Shown piece by piece: positions 55,668-64,000 of a stretch of 64,000 nucleotides of DNA. Both the position numbers and the translations under genes were made by a program. The stretch comes from an uncultured Clostridia bacterium (GTDB lineage Bacteria > Bacillota > Clostridia > Oscillospirales > CAG-272): positions 1 through 64,000 of the forward strand of contig CALWJV010000016.1 in NCBI GenBank assembly GCA_944381115.1. The letters run 5' to 3'. Within the stretch, counting starts at the first letter, position 1. Each line of letters opens with the position of its first letter. Under the pieces are notes generated by a model. It was not told the DNA's origin. It did not search any database and was given only the letters and a program-made list of their open reading frames with translations.

Positions 55668-58600
55668 TTACTCTGTAAGAGTATTTCCGCAATCTGAGCA
55701 ACTACCGTCTGTTATTACGTGCTCTTTTGCAGGAATTGCTTCTGAAATTACATAGTAAAATTCTTCTCTACCAACATATTTGTAACACTGAATCTTAATA
55801 CCGTCCGTTGTACAGGATTGTTCGGATATCACAGTGGGCTCTCCTTGCACTTCATCTTTAAGATAAGGTACAATATCTTTAACTGCTATATGTCCGCAAA
55901 CGCTGCAAACCTGTTTTGTATATCCGTTGCTTGTAACAGTAGGTGCTACCGGAGCATCGTCAACATAAGTGTGTTCTGTTTGGCAGAAGTTTCCGTTATC
56001 AATGTTATCTCCCAAAACAATTTCATTTTTCTTTGTAATAGACTCAAATCCGATGGACGCAAAGGCAATAGTTGTTCCGTCCATAAGTTTACCGTTTCCG
56101 TTTCCAGCAACAGAGCCTTCAAATTCTATTCGAATGGAAACTATATCTGCAAGAGTATCAGATGTATTTCCTACTTTTTTGAAATAAGGAGCATTAGCGT
56201 TATCAGGATCAGCATTCAAAGGAAGTCTTACATCTTTCCATCCACTTCCTGACAAATACAATCTCGTTTGGAAATAATCTCCGTTCTTGGTCATAAGCTT
56301 GATTATAATATTATATCCCGTTGTTTGTTCAACATATAAATTCATCGATAAATACTCATATTCGGTCAGATCATATTGTCCTAATATATATGGATTTTCG
56401 GAATCGCTTACAAGTTTTACGCCAACAAGGTTTTTGAACTCCAGACTTTTAAGGTTATTTGTCTTATAATTCGTAGTCATAAGTACATTTTTACCATCTA
56501 TATTACTGAGAGTTACTGCATCCTTATTTGCATATTGACCTCCGGTGAGTTTTGTAAGCGTAGAACCAGAAAGAACAATTTTATCTACATAATCATAGTA
56601 GGAAGAAACACTTTGATTTTCATAGAATTGAATTGCAGTAATTTTCTGTGGGATTTCTGTAACAACGGAAATAGTTTCAATTTTACCAAATGTTATATCT
56701 GAAATAGGGGCAACAGCTCCTGCATAAAGAGCAGTATTCGCAACATAAAAATCAAATTCTCCGTCTTCAATTACCATAAATTTATATTGGCATTGGCTGA
56801 CAAATTTAGTTGCATATTCACTGTTATTACATTTTATGCTTGAAGCAACACCTAATCCGTTAATATAAACATCATAGGTACCCGCTACTTCATTTATAAC
56901 AACATTGTAAGATATCCACTCATCTGGCTTTACAGTGTAAAGAACCTTTCCGTCACCGGAAACAATAAATCCATTCTCAACTTTAAGGAAAATTTCCTCA
57001 AACATTGTACCGGATATGGATTTTCTACCATATGCAAGAATTATTGTACCCTGATTCATCACGTTACCCGTGAAACTTCCGGAATTAAATTTAACTTCGT
57101 TATAAAGCACTGCTGTCGTACTATTTAAAATGTTCTGAGTCGTTGAAATTTCGGAATTATTTTCAGTTGTAATTACACCCGGAATATCTGATACATTTGC
57201 ACCTTTTTTTACGTGAATTGCAGTAATCATATCCGTACCATTTGCACCAATAATTTCTTCAAAAGTTGCACGGAATCCTTTTTTGCTTGTTAATAACAGA
57301 TTTGATCCAAGTATACCTCCACTGGTACTGTTCGCAATATAAGGTCCTATTGTATCGGTTTTATTTTTTGATATATCATAATCTCTGCCTGTTGAATCCG
57401 GGAGGAACGGATTTGTAACATATACAGGTACAGACGCCTGATATGCATACATATCGTCAACATCAATTGACTGCTCTCCAGATGTTACATTATTAAACAA
57501 GAATCTATATTCGTAAACAACTCCTCCGGAAGGAACAAAACTTGCATCTCCCGTTTTCATAAAAGCATTCTGGACCTTGAGTTCGCCGTCAAAGTACGCA
57601 TCTACCATTCCTTTTCCAGGCTTTATTACAAATGAAAGTTTTGAAAATTTCTCACTTGTAAGTTGCCCTATGATGCAGTCACCAGGAATAAATTTGATAT
57701 TTCCCAATTCATCCAAAGAAAACACATTAAATACAACATTATGTCCGGTGGTTCTTTGTGCCGCGCTCATTGTTCCGGTTACCGATTTACCGGTTGCAGG
57801 AAGTCTGAGCGATAACTCTACTACCATATCCTGATTTGCTCTTCTGTTTAAATCAAGATAGTTAAGATAACCCGTTTGTGTATGTTTAACTCTGAGGAAA
57901 ACATTTCCCATCTCTGTTACCTTTGAGGCAGTACTGCTACTTCCGTCATTTGTAAAACGAATTTCCAGGTTATTTCCAGCTGTAGAAAAAATGTTATCCG
58001 AAAAACCGTTTCCATCTACACCGCCGTAGAAATTATTTCCAAGAGCTGTCTGCATATCTGCAAGGGTCGGCATAGGATCTGATTCGGTATAGAGTTTTTG
58101 AGTTGTCGTATATTCATCAAGGTTACATCTTATGCAATAATTTTCTATTAACTTTCCGCCGTTTTCTCCATCAACTATCCTCGATTTCATTGTATGTCCG
58201 TACGCAGGAATTTCGTTTACCCTCTGAGTAATTCCGCAGTTTATACATACACCTTCACTGTAACCATCTCTGACACAGTTTGCTTCCTGAACAACTTTTA
58301 TATCTACGATATTATGTCCGAATTTGTATTCACCGTTGAACTGGCTCATTGCGCAGTGGCATACCTTACATTCACCGGTAATCAAACCGTCTGAAGTACA
58401 TGTTGCGGGAATGTTAAGATAAGAATCTGCATCTTTATCTATTTCATGTGGAGTCATTGCAAGAACTTCCTTATCCTGGAATCCGCAATTTTCACACTTT
58501 TTGTAAATTCCGCCGTATTCTGTACATGTTGGTTCTTTTCTGCCGAACTCAACCATGACATGTTCAAGTTTTTGGGATTCTGTCGTATGTCCCGTCTGGC

Positions 58601-59843
58601 CTTTACATATTGTACACTCCTGATAACTATACCCATCTACATAGCATGTTGCAGCAACAGTTTTTTCGACATAATCATGTTCGCATTCATCAGAAGGCTT
58701 TTTGTACATTATTTTATTATTACTATAATCTGTTGTAAATACACCATAGTCTGAAGAAAGCGTCTCGCCTTTGTATCCCTTTGGAGACATACCTATATAT
58801 GCATCAATATTATCAAGATCAAAACTTGAAGCAACTCCTACCTCAGGCCTCATTGCTATTTTGAAATTTTCAAGATCCATTCCCAGGTAATAATCATTTG
58901 ACTGATAATCTATTCCGGAAAGTACAAGTTTATTGTCTATATAAAATTCATATTGACGCTCAACATCATTAAGCACAACAGAAAGTTTCATCCATCTGTC
59001 AAAATCAGTGTCTTTCAGCGTATAAACAGGTCCGTATACAACGAAAATGGTTTTTGTATCAGAGTCATATGTAAGGAAATCAACACTTGAGTACTCTTTT
59101 TTACCGGAAAGGAGAATAAGATCTTTTGTGTTTTCCTTATTGATTCTGATATCAAATTCAACAATATATTTATTTTGCTTAAGGGTATTGTAACCGGGAG
59201 TAAATATTGCGCCATATCCGTGGTCTCCAATTAATATTCCGTCCGTCTCATCCGGTCTTTCTACGTGCAGGTAAGTATTAAAAGTTTCTTCCTCACCTTC
59301 GGTTTTGTAAACATCGGTAATACCCTCGGGAGTATAAACATTGAAAGCTTTGTAACTCAGTGTATTTTTATCGCCTTCAAAATCTATGTTTATACCGACA
59401 AGGCGTGTATCGGTTGCAGCAGAGCACCTGTCGCAAACGGCAGTTTCACTGTATCCATCTTCAGCAAGAACATATGTTACAAAGTTGTGTCCGAGTGCAG
59501 TGCCCTCTTTTACTCTTGTTTCTGAATAATCACAAAGTGCACAAACCCTGGTTTCATGTCCGTCCTCTGTACAAGTCGCATCTTCGTCGTAAACCCATTC
59601 TGCCTTTTCTATAGTATGGCCTTCCGGCTTCCACTCATACTGTTCGACGTATCCGCATACCCTACATGTCCGTTCTTTTATACCCGGTTCCGTGCAGGTT
59701 CTCTTAACAACAGTGACTTCTTTGTTGTTCCATGTATGCCCGTTAATACAAGGATCTTCCTCGTCTTTTTTACATGCCGCAAACATGGAAAAAGGAAGCA
59801 TCAGAACTGCCAGAAGAAGTGCGAGTATTCTAAATTTTTTCAT
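55668..59843 (-). CDS. Giant lipoprotein with Cys-rich repeats and LamG/CBM-like domains
   Basis: 1391 residues, lipobox MFAAC with Cys24. Short repeats of the form TCTxDG...C..CG...GH recur: about two or three at residues 30-140, four or five at about 390-600, and two or three at 1290-1391. Between them are three jelly-roll regions of LamG or CBM type (about 150-385, 620-830, 870-1080), each with a DLDNIDAY-type or DVDDMYAY closing strand, and a further galactose-binding-like region (about 1110-1280, YLSGSGWKDVRLPLN). It is probably a surface protein binding a glycan or matrix. Each repeat has a CxxC or C...CxxC set that could bind zinc or form disulfides. GGAG precedes the ATG. Confidence 0.8.
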   Translation of the reverse strand: MKKFRILALLLAVLMLPFSMFAACKKDEEDPCINGHTWNNKEVTVVKRTCTEPGIKERTCRVCGYVEQYEWKPEGHTIEKAEWVYDEDATCTEDGHETRVCALCDYSETRVKEGTALGHNFVTYVLAEDGYSETAVCDRCSAATDTRLVGINIDFEGDKNTLSYKAFNVYTPEGITDVYKTEGEEETFNTYLHVERPDETDGILIGDHGYGAIFTPGYNTLKQNKYIVEFDIRINKENTKDLILLSGKKEYSSVDFLTYDSDTKTIFVVYGPVYTLKDTDFDRWMKLSVVLNDVERQYEFYIDNKLVLSGIDYQSNDYYLGMDLENFKIAMRPEVGVASSFDLDNIDAYIGMSPKGYKGETLSSDYGVFTTDYSNNKIMYKKPSDECEHDYVEKTVAATCYVDGYSYQECTICKGQTGHTTESQKLEHVMVEFGRKEPTCTEYGGIYKKCENCGFQDKEVLAMTPHEIDKDADSYLNIPATCTSDGLITGECKVCHCAMSQFNGEYKFGHNIVDIKVVQEANCVRDGYSEGVCINCGITQRVNEIPAYGHTMKSRIVDGENGGKLIENYCIRCNLDEYTTTQKLYTESDPMPTLADMQTALGNNFYGGVDGNGFSDNIFSTAGNNLEIRFTNDGSSSTASKVTEMGNVFLRVKHTQTGYLNYLDLNRRANQDMVVELSLRLPATGKSVTGTMSAAQRTTGHNVVFNVFSLDELGNIKFIPGDCIIGQLTSEKFSKLSFVIKPGKGMVDAYFDGELKVQNAFMKTGDASFVPSGGVVYEYRFLFNNVTSGEQSIDVDDMYAYQASVPVYVTNPFLPDSTGRDYDISKNKTDTIGPYIANSTSGGILGSNLLLTSKKGFRATFEEIIGANGTDMITAIHVKKGANVSDIPGVITTENNSEISTTQNILNSTTAVLYNEVKFNSGSFTGNVMNQGTIILAYGRKSISGTMFEEIFLKVENGFIVSGDGKVLYTVKPDEWISYNVVINEVAGTYDVYINGLGVASSIKCNNSEYATKFVSQCQYKFMVIEDGEFDFYVANTALYAGAVAPISDITFGKIETISVVTEIPQKITAIQFYENQSVSSYYDYVDKIVLSGSTLTKLTGGQYANKDAVTLSNIDGKNVLMTTNYKTNNLKSLEFKNLVGVKLVSDSENPYILGQYDLTEYEYLSMNLYVEQTTGYNIIIKLMTKNGDYFQTRLYLSGSGWKDVRLPLNADPDNANAPYFKKVGNTSDTLADIVSIRIEFEGSVAGNGNGKLMDGTTIAFASIGFESITKKNEIVLGDNIDNGNFCQTEHTYVDDAPVAPTVTSNGYTKQVCSVCGHIAVKDIVPYLKDEVQGEPTVISEQSCTTDGIKIQCYKYVGREEFYYVISEAIPAKEHVITDGSCSDCGNTLTE

Positions 59844-59881
59844 AAGTTGCTCTCCTTCGCAAACAATATTTTAGCAAGTAC

Positions 59882-59910
59882 ATTATATCATTTTGTTTTT
59901 TTATAATCAA
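59882..59910 (-). promoter_or_regulatory. Promoter of Cys-repeat lipoprotein gene
   Basis: On the minus strand TTGATT (59910-59905), 17 bases, TATAAT (59887-59882), 39 bases before the ATG. The divergent gap of 328 bases also holds the promoter of the zinc operon. Confidence 0.78.
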
Positions 59911-60111
59911 TGTATTTTTTCAATTTCGAAATGTATTTTTTGTACCTTTTTTGACATTATACGCAACATGTACAAAGTTTTATTTAATAATTACAGCAAA
60001 TTGCACAAAATATTTTTTTTGCAATTTACGGTGAAAATTTATGAAAAATAAGTTTGTTAAAAATTCACATTAAATTAACATTTGCGTTTTTATAAATTCA
60101 AATATTTGTGC

Positions 60112-60144
60112 TACAATTACCTTCAAATTTGAAACTCAGTTTCA
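60112..60144 (+). promoter_or_regulatory. -10 box and 7-1-7 Fur/Zur-type operator of zinc operon
   Basis: TACAAT (60112-60117) is a likely -10 box with a poor -35 (TTTATA at 60089-60094). Thirteen bases later TGAAACT-C-AGTTTCA (60130-60144) forms a perfect 7-1-7 inverted repeat. That geometry is used by Fur, Zur and PerR repressors. Its place around +6 to +20 suits repression of the gene that starts at 60172. Confidence 0.7.
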
Positions 60145-60171
60145 TTTTCATTTTGATTTTTCAGAAAGGAG

Positions 60172-60561
60172 TTGAGTCAAATAAACAGAGAAAACGGATA
60201 TAAAACCAAGCAACGTGAATTGGTTCTTGAGTATTTAAAAAAAGAAAACCGTTGCGTAAGCGCAGAAGAAATAATAAATGCACTCGGAGCATCAAAAGCA
60301 ACTGTTTACAGAAATCTTGATCACTTTGTAAATGAGGGGATTGTTCTCCGTTTTTCAGGCGATGTAGGAAAAAGCGCAGTTTATCGCTATAACAAAAACC
60401 ACATCGGTCATTTTCATTTAAAATGCATATCCTGCGGCAAAACAATGTGTGCGGATTGTAATTTTATAAAACAAGTTGAGAAGCATTTTATGGATCACCA
60501 CGGGTTTGAACTCAGCAAATCTCAAACTGTTTTTTACGGAACCTGTTCTGATTGCAGATGA
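60172..60561 (+). CDS. zur: Fur-family regulator, probably Zur
   Basis: 129 residues from a TTG at 60172. A winged helix (about 10-85, with SKATVYRNLDHFVNEGIV) and the dimer domain HIGHFHLKCISCGKTMCADC with two further Cys in CSDC give the structural zinc site and the regulatory His set. The gene directly precedes znuA, so Zur is more likely than Fur or PerR. The start is odd: AAAGGAG abuts the TTG with no spacing, while an in-frame ATA at 60181 is ideally spaced. No ATG or GTG is available before the conserved domain. Confidence 0.85.
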   Translation: MSQINRENGYKTKQRELVLEYLKKENRCVSAEEIINALGASKATVYRNLDHFVNEGIVLRFSGDVGKSAVYRYNKNHIGHFHLKCISCGKTMCADCNFIKQVEKHFMDHHGFELSKSQTVFYGTCSDCR

Positions 60562-60627
60562 CTGCACTGTGGCTCAACATTGTATCATTTATTAAACAAA
60601 CGGAGGTTAGCTCAAAGAATAAAGAAT

Positions 60628-61629
60628 ATGAATAAAGTTAAGAAAAAAATTGCCGGGTTTTTGTTTTTTATACTTACTTTCACTTTAATAACAACTGCAC
60701 TTGCTTCTTGTAATTCAAACAGCCTTTACAGTGAGGGAAACGGTGATTTAAATGTTGTTTGTACAAGTTTTCCCCCCTTTGATTTTGCAAGGCAAATAGG
60801 AGGAGATAAAATAACTTTGACGATTTTACAGGATAACGGGGCAGATCTTCACAACTATTCCCCGACAACGAAAACAATTGCAGCAATGAGCAATGCCGAT
60901 ATATTTATATGTGTCGGCGGAGATTCGGATAACCTGTGGATCGATGATGCCATAGAGTCTTCGCAAAATCCTGATTTGAAGGTATTGCATCTTGTTGACG
61001 GAATTGAATTACTGCACGCAGAACTTGAGGGTCATAATCATGAAGGCGAAGTTCAAAGCAACAAACAAACTCACAGCGAAGATGAACACGCCCACAGCGG
61101 AGATGAACACGTTTGGCTTTCACTTAAAAACGCAGGAGTGATAGCCGACAAGATAAATGCCGCATTTGCTGAAAAAGATTCAAAAAATGCCGCTTACTAT
61201 CAAACACAGACAGATTCATTCAAAGCAAAAATTTCCGCTCTTGATGCTGAATATGCAAAAGCGGTTTCTGATGCAAAGACAAAAACAGTAGTTATCGCCG
61301 ACCGTTTTCCTTTTATTTATCTTGTAAATGACTACGGATTTTGTTATTATGCCGCATTCAGCGGATGTTCCACTGAGATCAACGCCGATTTTGCAACTCA
61401 GGTCAAACTTATAGATGCGGTAAATGAACATTCTTTACCGGCGGTGATCGTAACCGAAGGAGATAACAAAGAACTTGCAGATAACATATGCGAGCAAACA
61501 GGATGCAAAAAAACGGCTTTGAATTCCATGCAGTCGATAACCCGTACCGAAATACAAAACGGTGTAACATACATTGATATAATGACGGAAAATTTAGCTT
61601 CTTTAAAAGTAGCATTAGGCACAGAATAA
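60628..61629 (+). CDS. znuA: Zinc ABC transporter binding lipoprotein ZnuA/AdcA
   Basis: 333 residues from the ATG at 60628, chosen because the signal peptide with lipobox LASC starts there; the upstream GGAGG is far (21 bases). Metal ligands are expected at His in NGADLHNYSP (about 76), the His after the loop (DEHVWLSLKN, about 155), one in the C-lobe, and an Asp/Glu. A His-rich acidic loop (GHNHEGEVQSNKQTHSED through EHAHSGDEH) lies between the first two, typical of zinc-specific members. It hands Zn2+ to ZnuB. It follows the regulator by 66 bases. Confidence 0.93.
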   Translation: MNKVKKKIAGFLFFILTFTLITTALASCNSNSLYSEGNGDLNVVCTSFPPFDFARQIGGDKITLTILQDNGADLHNYSPTTKTIAAMSNADIFICVGGDSDNLWIDDAIESSQNPDLKVLHLVDGIELLHAELEGHNHEGEVQSNKQTHSEDEHAHSGDEHVWLSLKNAGVIADKINAAFAEKDSKNAAYYQTQTDSFKAKISALDAEYAKAVSDAKTKTVVIADRFPFIYLVNDYGFCYYAAFSGCSTEINADFATQVKLIDAVNEHSLPAVIVTEGDNKELADNICEQTGCKKTALNSMQSITRTEIQNGVTYIDIMTENLASLKVALGTE

Positions 61630-61736
61630 CGCACCTGTATTCTTGAATTTTTATAATTTTCATAATTTATAAGTCACAAAACCATTAAATATAAAGAAGT
61701 GAAATTAATATTCAGCAAAACACGGAGATTTACAAA

Positions 61737-62489
61737 ATGGCACTTATCAAAACGGAAAATTTTTCTCTCGGATACGAAGGTCATGTGATCGTTGAAGATC
61801 TGAATTTTGAGGTAAACGAAGGCGATTACCTCTGTATTGTCGGAGAAAACGGCTCCGGCAAAAGTACGCTTATGAAGACTCTTCTCGGACTTAAATCAAA
61901 AATGGGCGGGGCACTTATTTTCGGTAACGGACTGAGAAAAAATCAGATAGGATATCTGCCTCAACAGACACTTACACAAAGAGATTTTCCGGCTTCTGCC
62001 TACGAAGTGGTAATTTCTGGGTGTCTTAACCGCTCAGGATTATTTCCCTTTTATTCATCCCGTCAAAAAGAGTCTGCAAGATACAATATGAAACTTCTCG
62101 GAATAACGGATCTTGCCGGACGTTGCTACAGAGAACTTTCCGGAGGACAGCAACAGCGTGTCCTCCTTGCACGTGCGCTCTGCGCATCTTCAAAATTACT
62201 TATTTTAGATGAACCCGTATCTGGACTTGACCCGAAGGTAACACAGGAAATGTATTCAATAATTGAACATCTGAATTCTTGCGGAGTCACGATCGTAATG
62301 GTCTCTCACGATATTGAAGCATCTATAAAATATGCTTCCCACATTTTGCATATAAGTCATAAGCCGCTGTTTTTCGGAAGGACCGAAGATTATTTAAAAA
62401 GTGACGTTTTTAAAGTCTTTTGTAATACATCCAAAACAGATATTGCCGCTATGATACCGCCCCAAAGCGACGGAAAGGAAAACAACTGA
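61737..62489 (+). CDS. znuC: Zinc ABC transporter ATPase ZnuC
   Basis: 250 residues. Walker A GENGSGKST (about 38-46), Q-loop GYLPQQT, signature LSGGQQQRVLLARAL, Walker B LLILDEPVSGLD and the H-loop MVSHD are all intact. It powers zinc import through ZnuB. CGGAG lies upstream of the ATG, and its stop overlaps the next start. Confidence 0.96.
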   Translation: MALIKTENFSLGYEGHVIVEDLNFEVNEGDYLCIVGENGSGKSTLMKTLLGLKSKMGGALIFGNGLRKNQIGYLPQQTLTQRDFPASAYEVVISGCLNRSGLFPFYSSRQKESARYNMKLLGITDLAGRCYRELSGGQQQRVLLARALCASSKLLILDEPVSGLDPKVTQEMYSIIEHLNSCGVTIVMVSHDIEASIKYASHILHISHKPLFFGRTEDYLKSDVFKVFCNTSKTDIAAMIPPQSDGKENN

Positions 62490-63331
62490 TGGAAACATTG
62501 ATATTTTATTTCAAGACATATCCGACAGTCAGATACTCTGTACTCGTCCTGACACTTGTATCGCTTTGCGCGGCGCTTTTGGGGGTCAGTCTGGTACTTA
62601 AACGCTTTTCAATGATAGGAGATGGCCTTTCTCATGTAGCATTCGGTGCAACATCAGTAGCGACTGCTGCAAGTTTCACGCCGGTGTATATTGCACTGCC
62701 GTTTACCGTTGTTTCCGCAGTACTCTTGCTTCGCATACGGTCAAATACTAAGATTCAGGGTGATGCGGCGATAGCAATGATATCCGCAGGGTCGCTTGCA
62801 TTCGGATACATGATACTGAATCTTTTCCCTTCAAAATCTTCCAGTATAAGCGCAGACGCCTGCTCAACACTTTTCGGTTCGGCAAGCATAATAGGGATCA
62901 AAAGATCGGATGTAATACTTTGTGCTGTTCTGGCTTTTGTCGTCCTTTTTGTATTTATATTTTTTTATCACAAAATATTTGCCGTTACGTTTGATGAAAA
63001 TTTTGCAACTGCCACAGGTACTAAGGCGGAAATCTACAATACATTGATTGCAGTAATAACAGGCGTCGTAATAGTAATGGCAATGAACATGGTAGGTTCA
63101 CTTCTTATCTCCGCACTTATAACATTTCCGGCACTCTCCGCAATGAGGGTCTTCAAAACTTTTAAAAAAGTTATAATCTGTTCTGCCTTTATTGCAGTTT
63201 TTTGCGCTTTGATCGGAACCGTGATATGTATATTGGCGTCCACACCGGTTGGGTCTACGATAGCACTTACAAACATAGCAGTATTCGGTATTTTTTACCT
63301 TATAGGTGCATTAAAATCAGGAAAAAAATAA
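62489..63331 (+). CDS. znuB: Zinc ABC transporter permease ZnuB
   Basis: 280 residues, about eight hydrophobic helices. The ABC-3 family segments VSLVLKRFSMIGDGLSHVAFG (about 34-54) and MVGSLLISALITFPALSAM near residue 200 are clear. It overlaps the znuC stop by one base (TGATGG), showing translational coupling. It forms the membrane channel with ZnuC. Confidence 0.95.
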   Translation: METLIFYFKTYPTVRYSVLVLTLVSLCAALLGVSLVLKRFSMIGDGLSHVAFGATSVATAASFTPVYIALPFTVVSAVLLLRIRSNTKIQGDAAIAMISAGSLAFGYMILNLFPSKSSSISADACSTLFGSASIIGIKRSDVILCAVLAFVVLFVFIFFYHKIFAVTFDENFATATGTKAEIYNTLIAVITGVVIVMAMNMVGSLLISALITFPALSAMRVFKTFKKVIICSAFIAVFCALIGTVICILASTPVGSTIALTNIAVFGIFYLIGALKSGKK

Positions 63332-63414
63332 TTCCAAAAAACAGAAATTGTACGTTTTTTATGTGAACTCTTTTTAATTAAACAGCCGCTGAAAGCGACA
63401 GAAAGTGAAATTTT

Positions 63415-64000
63415 ATGAAAAAAACAATTGTTTTATTAATGATCTTGTCTGCTGTCTTTTTTTCTTTCGTTTCCTGCAAAAATAACAAAGGGCCGGGAAA
63501 ACTTGATATTGATGTTGACTGTAACTTCACCGGGCTTTCAACAAATGAAGTTTACGGAACAGTACTGTCAATAATGAATAATCCGGATGACTATACCGGA
63601 AAAAGCGTTGCAATAACTGCACAGTATTCCACGGTTTACAATTTTTCATCAAATACTTGCAATACCCCCATAATAATCGCACTTGATCCTACCAATTGCT
63701 GTGACGCTTATTATGAGATAAGAACGGCGGACGGTATATTATACCCCGAATACGGAGAAACTGCAACATTCATTGGTACATTCAATGCAGGCGGATATAT
63801 TGACGTAACAGAAATAAAGAGATACACCGAAATGAGCGAAAAGTATGATTTTGACGCTCTGAACATGAGCGCTGACGAATTAAAAAACGCTATAACCGAT
63901 TACACAAAAAACTACAAAAACAGTGAACTTAACGGAAAAACAGTTCGTATAATCGGTCATCATTTCGTAAACGATGTATATAAATTCCTTTCAGGGCTTG
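63415..64000 (+). CDS. Lipoprotein of unknown function, 3' end beyond the window
   Basis: An open frame of 195 codons running off the right edge. Signal peptide with lipobox FVSC (Cys20). Two similar segments follow: EVYGTVLSIMNNPDDYTGKSVAI and, later, ELKNAITDYTKNYKNSELNGKTVRI, which suggests a tandem small beta domain, perhaps OB-like. It is 83 bases downstream of znuB on the same strand. Its context suggests a zinc-related envelope role, but nothing in it proves that. The ribosome site (GAAAG) is weak. Confidence 0.75.
   Translation, partial: MKKTIVLLMILSAVFFSFVSCKNNKGPGKLDIDVDCNFTGLSTNEVYGTVLSIMNNPDDYTGKSVAITAQYSTVYNFSSNTCNTPIIIALDPTNCCDAYYEIRTADGILYPEYGETATFIGTFNAGGYIDVTEIKRYTEMSEKYDFDALNMSADELKNAITDYTKNYKNSELNGKTVRIIGHHFVNDVYKFLSGL

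Noticed and set aside
1..64000. CRISPR arrays, tRNAs, rRNAs, insertion sequences or prophage genes
   Set aside because: I looked on both strands for regular spaced repeats, cloverleaf signatures, transposase motifs and phage structural genes and saw none.

Overview
The window looks like a chromosomal stretch of an AT-rich Gram-positive bacterium of the class Clostridia. The signs are low-GC sequence, AGGAGG-type ribosome binding sites, a T-box leader, lipoprotein signal peptides together with Lgt, WhiA, a short prolyl-tRNA synthetase, ThyX and an OmpR-type two-component pair. I saw no tRNA, rRNA, CRISPR array, insertion sequence or phage gene. No species can be named from the sequence alone.

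Layout. 1-2.2 kb: a sodium/solute symporter behind a T-box. 2.4-8.4 kb: two divergent polysaccharide-lyase lipoproteins, one heparinase II/III type and one PL8 type with altered active-site motifs. 8.5-11.3 kb: a sodium-pump beta subunit with a gamma-like small protein, and a CE15-type glucuronoyl esterase. 11.4-16 kb: HEAT-repeat protein, TIM-barrel epimerase, a metallo-beta-lactamase protein coupled to a membrane protein, and YchF. 16-20 kb: two-component system and ProS. 20-24 kb: sugar phosphate block (PfkB kinase, XRE-PfkB fusion, lyxose-type isomerase, class II aldolase). 24-35 kb: housekeeping on the minus strand (rpsF-ssb-rpsR, a methyltransferase, a lipoyl-like domain protein without its lysine, lgt-folD-whiA-clpE, an M16 peptidase pair). 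35-37.6 kb: an unrecognised 871-residue protein, followed by a 27-residue DUF3789-like membrane peptide. 38-53.8 kb: a glycan uptake locus with a seven-gene operon. 53.9-55.5 kb: divergent YfbR-like nucleotidase and ThyX. 55.7-59.8 kb: a giant Cys-rich-repeat lipoprotein. 60.2 kb to the end: Fur-family regulator, znuA, znuC, znuB and a truncated lipoprotein gene.

How it fits together. Much of the accessory content points to growth on uronic-acid-containing or otherwise complex glycans: lyases and an esterase cut outside the cell, and the operon at 39-52 kb imports products. TIM-barrel isomerases, a Gfo/Idh oxidoreductase and PfkB kinases could handle the sugars. The most unusual unit is that operon. 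It has one promoter and encodes a 1104-residue solute-binding protein carrying glycan-binding-like modules, two complete permease pairs, an NHL/TPR/Yip1-like membrane protein and a 1117-residue DUF5696-like exported protein, and no ATPase. The zinc block carries a perfect 7-1-7 inverted repeat just upstream of the Fur-family gene, which fits a self-regulated Zur system.
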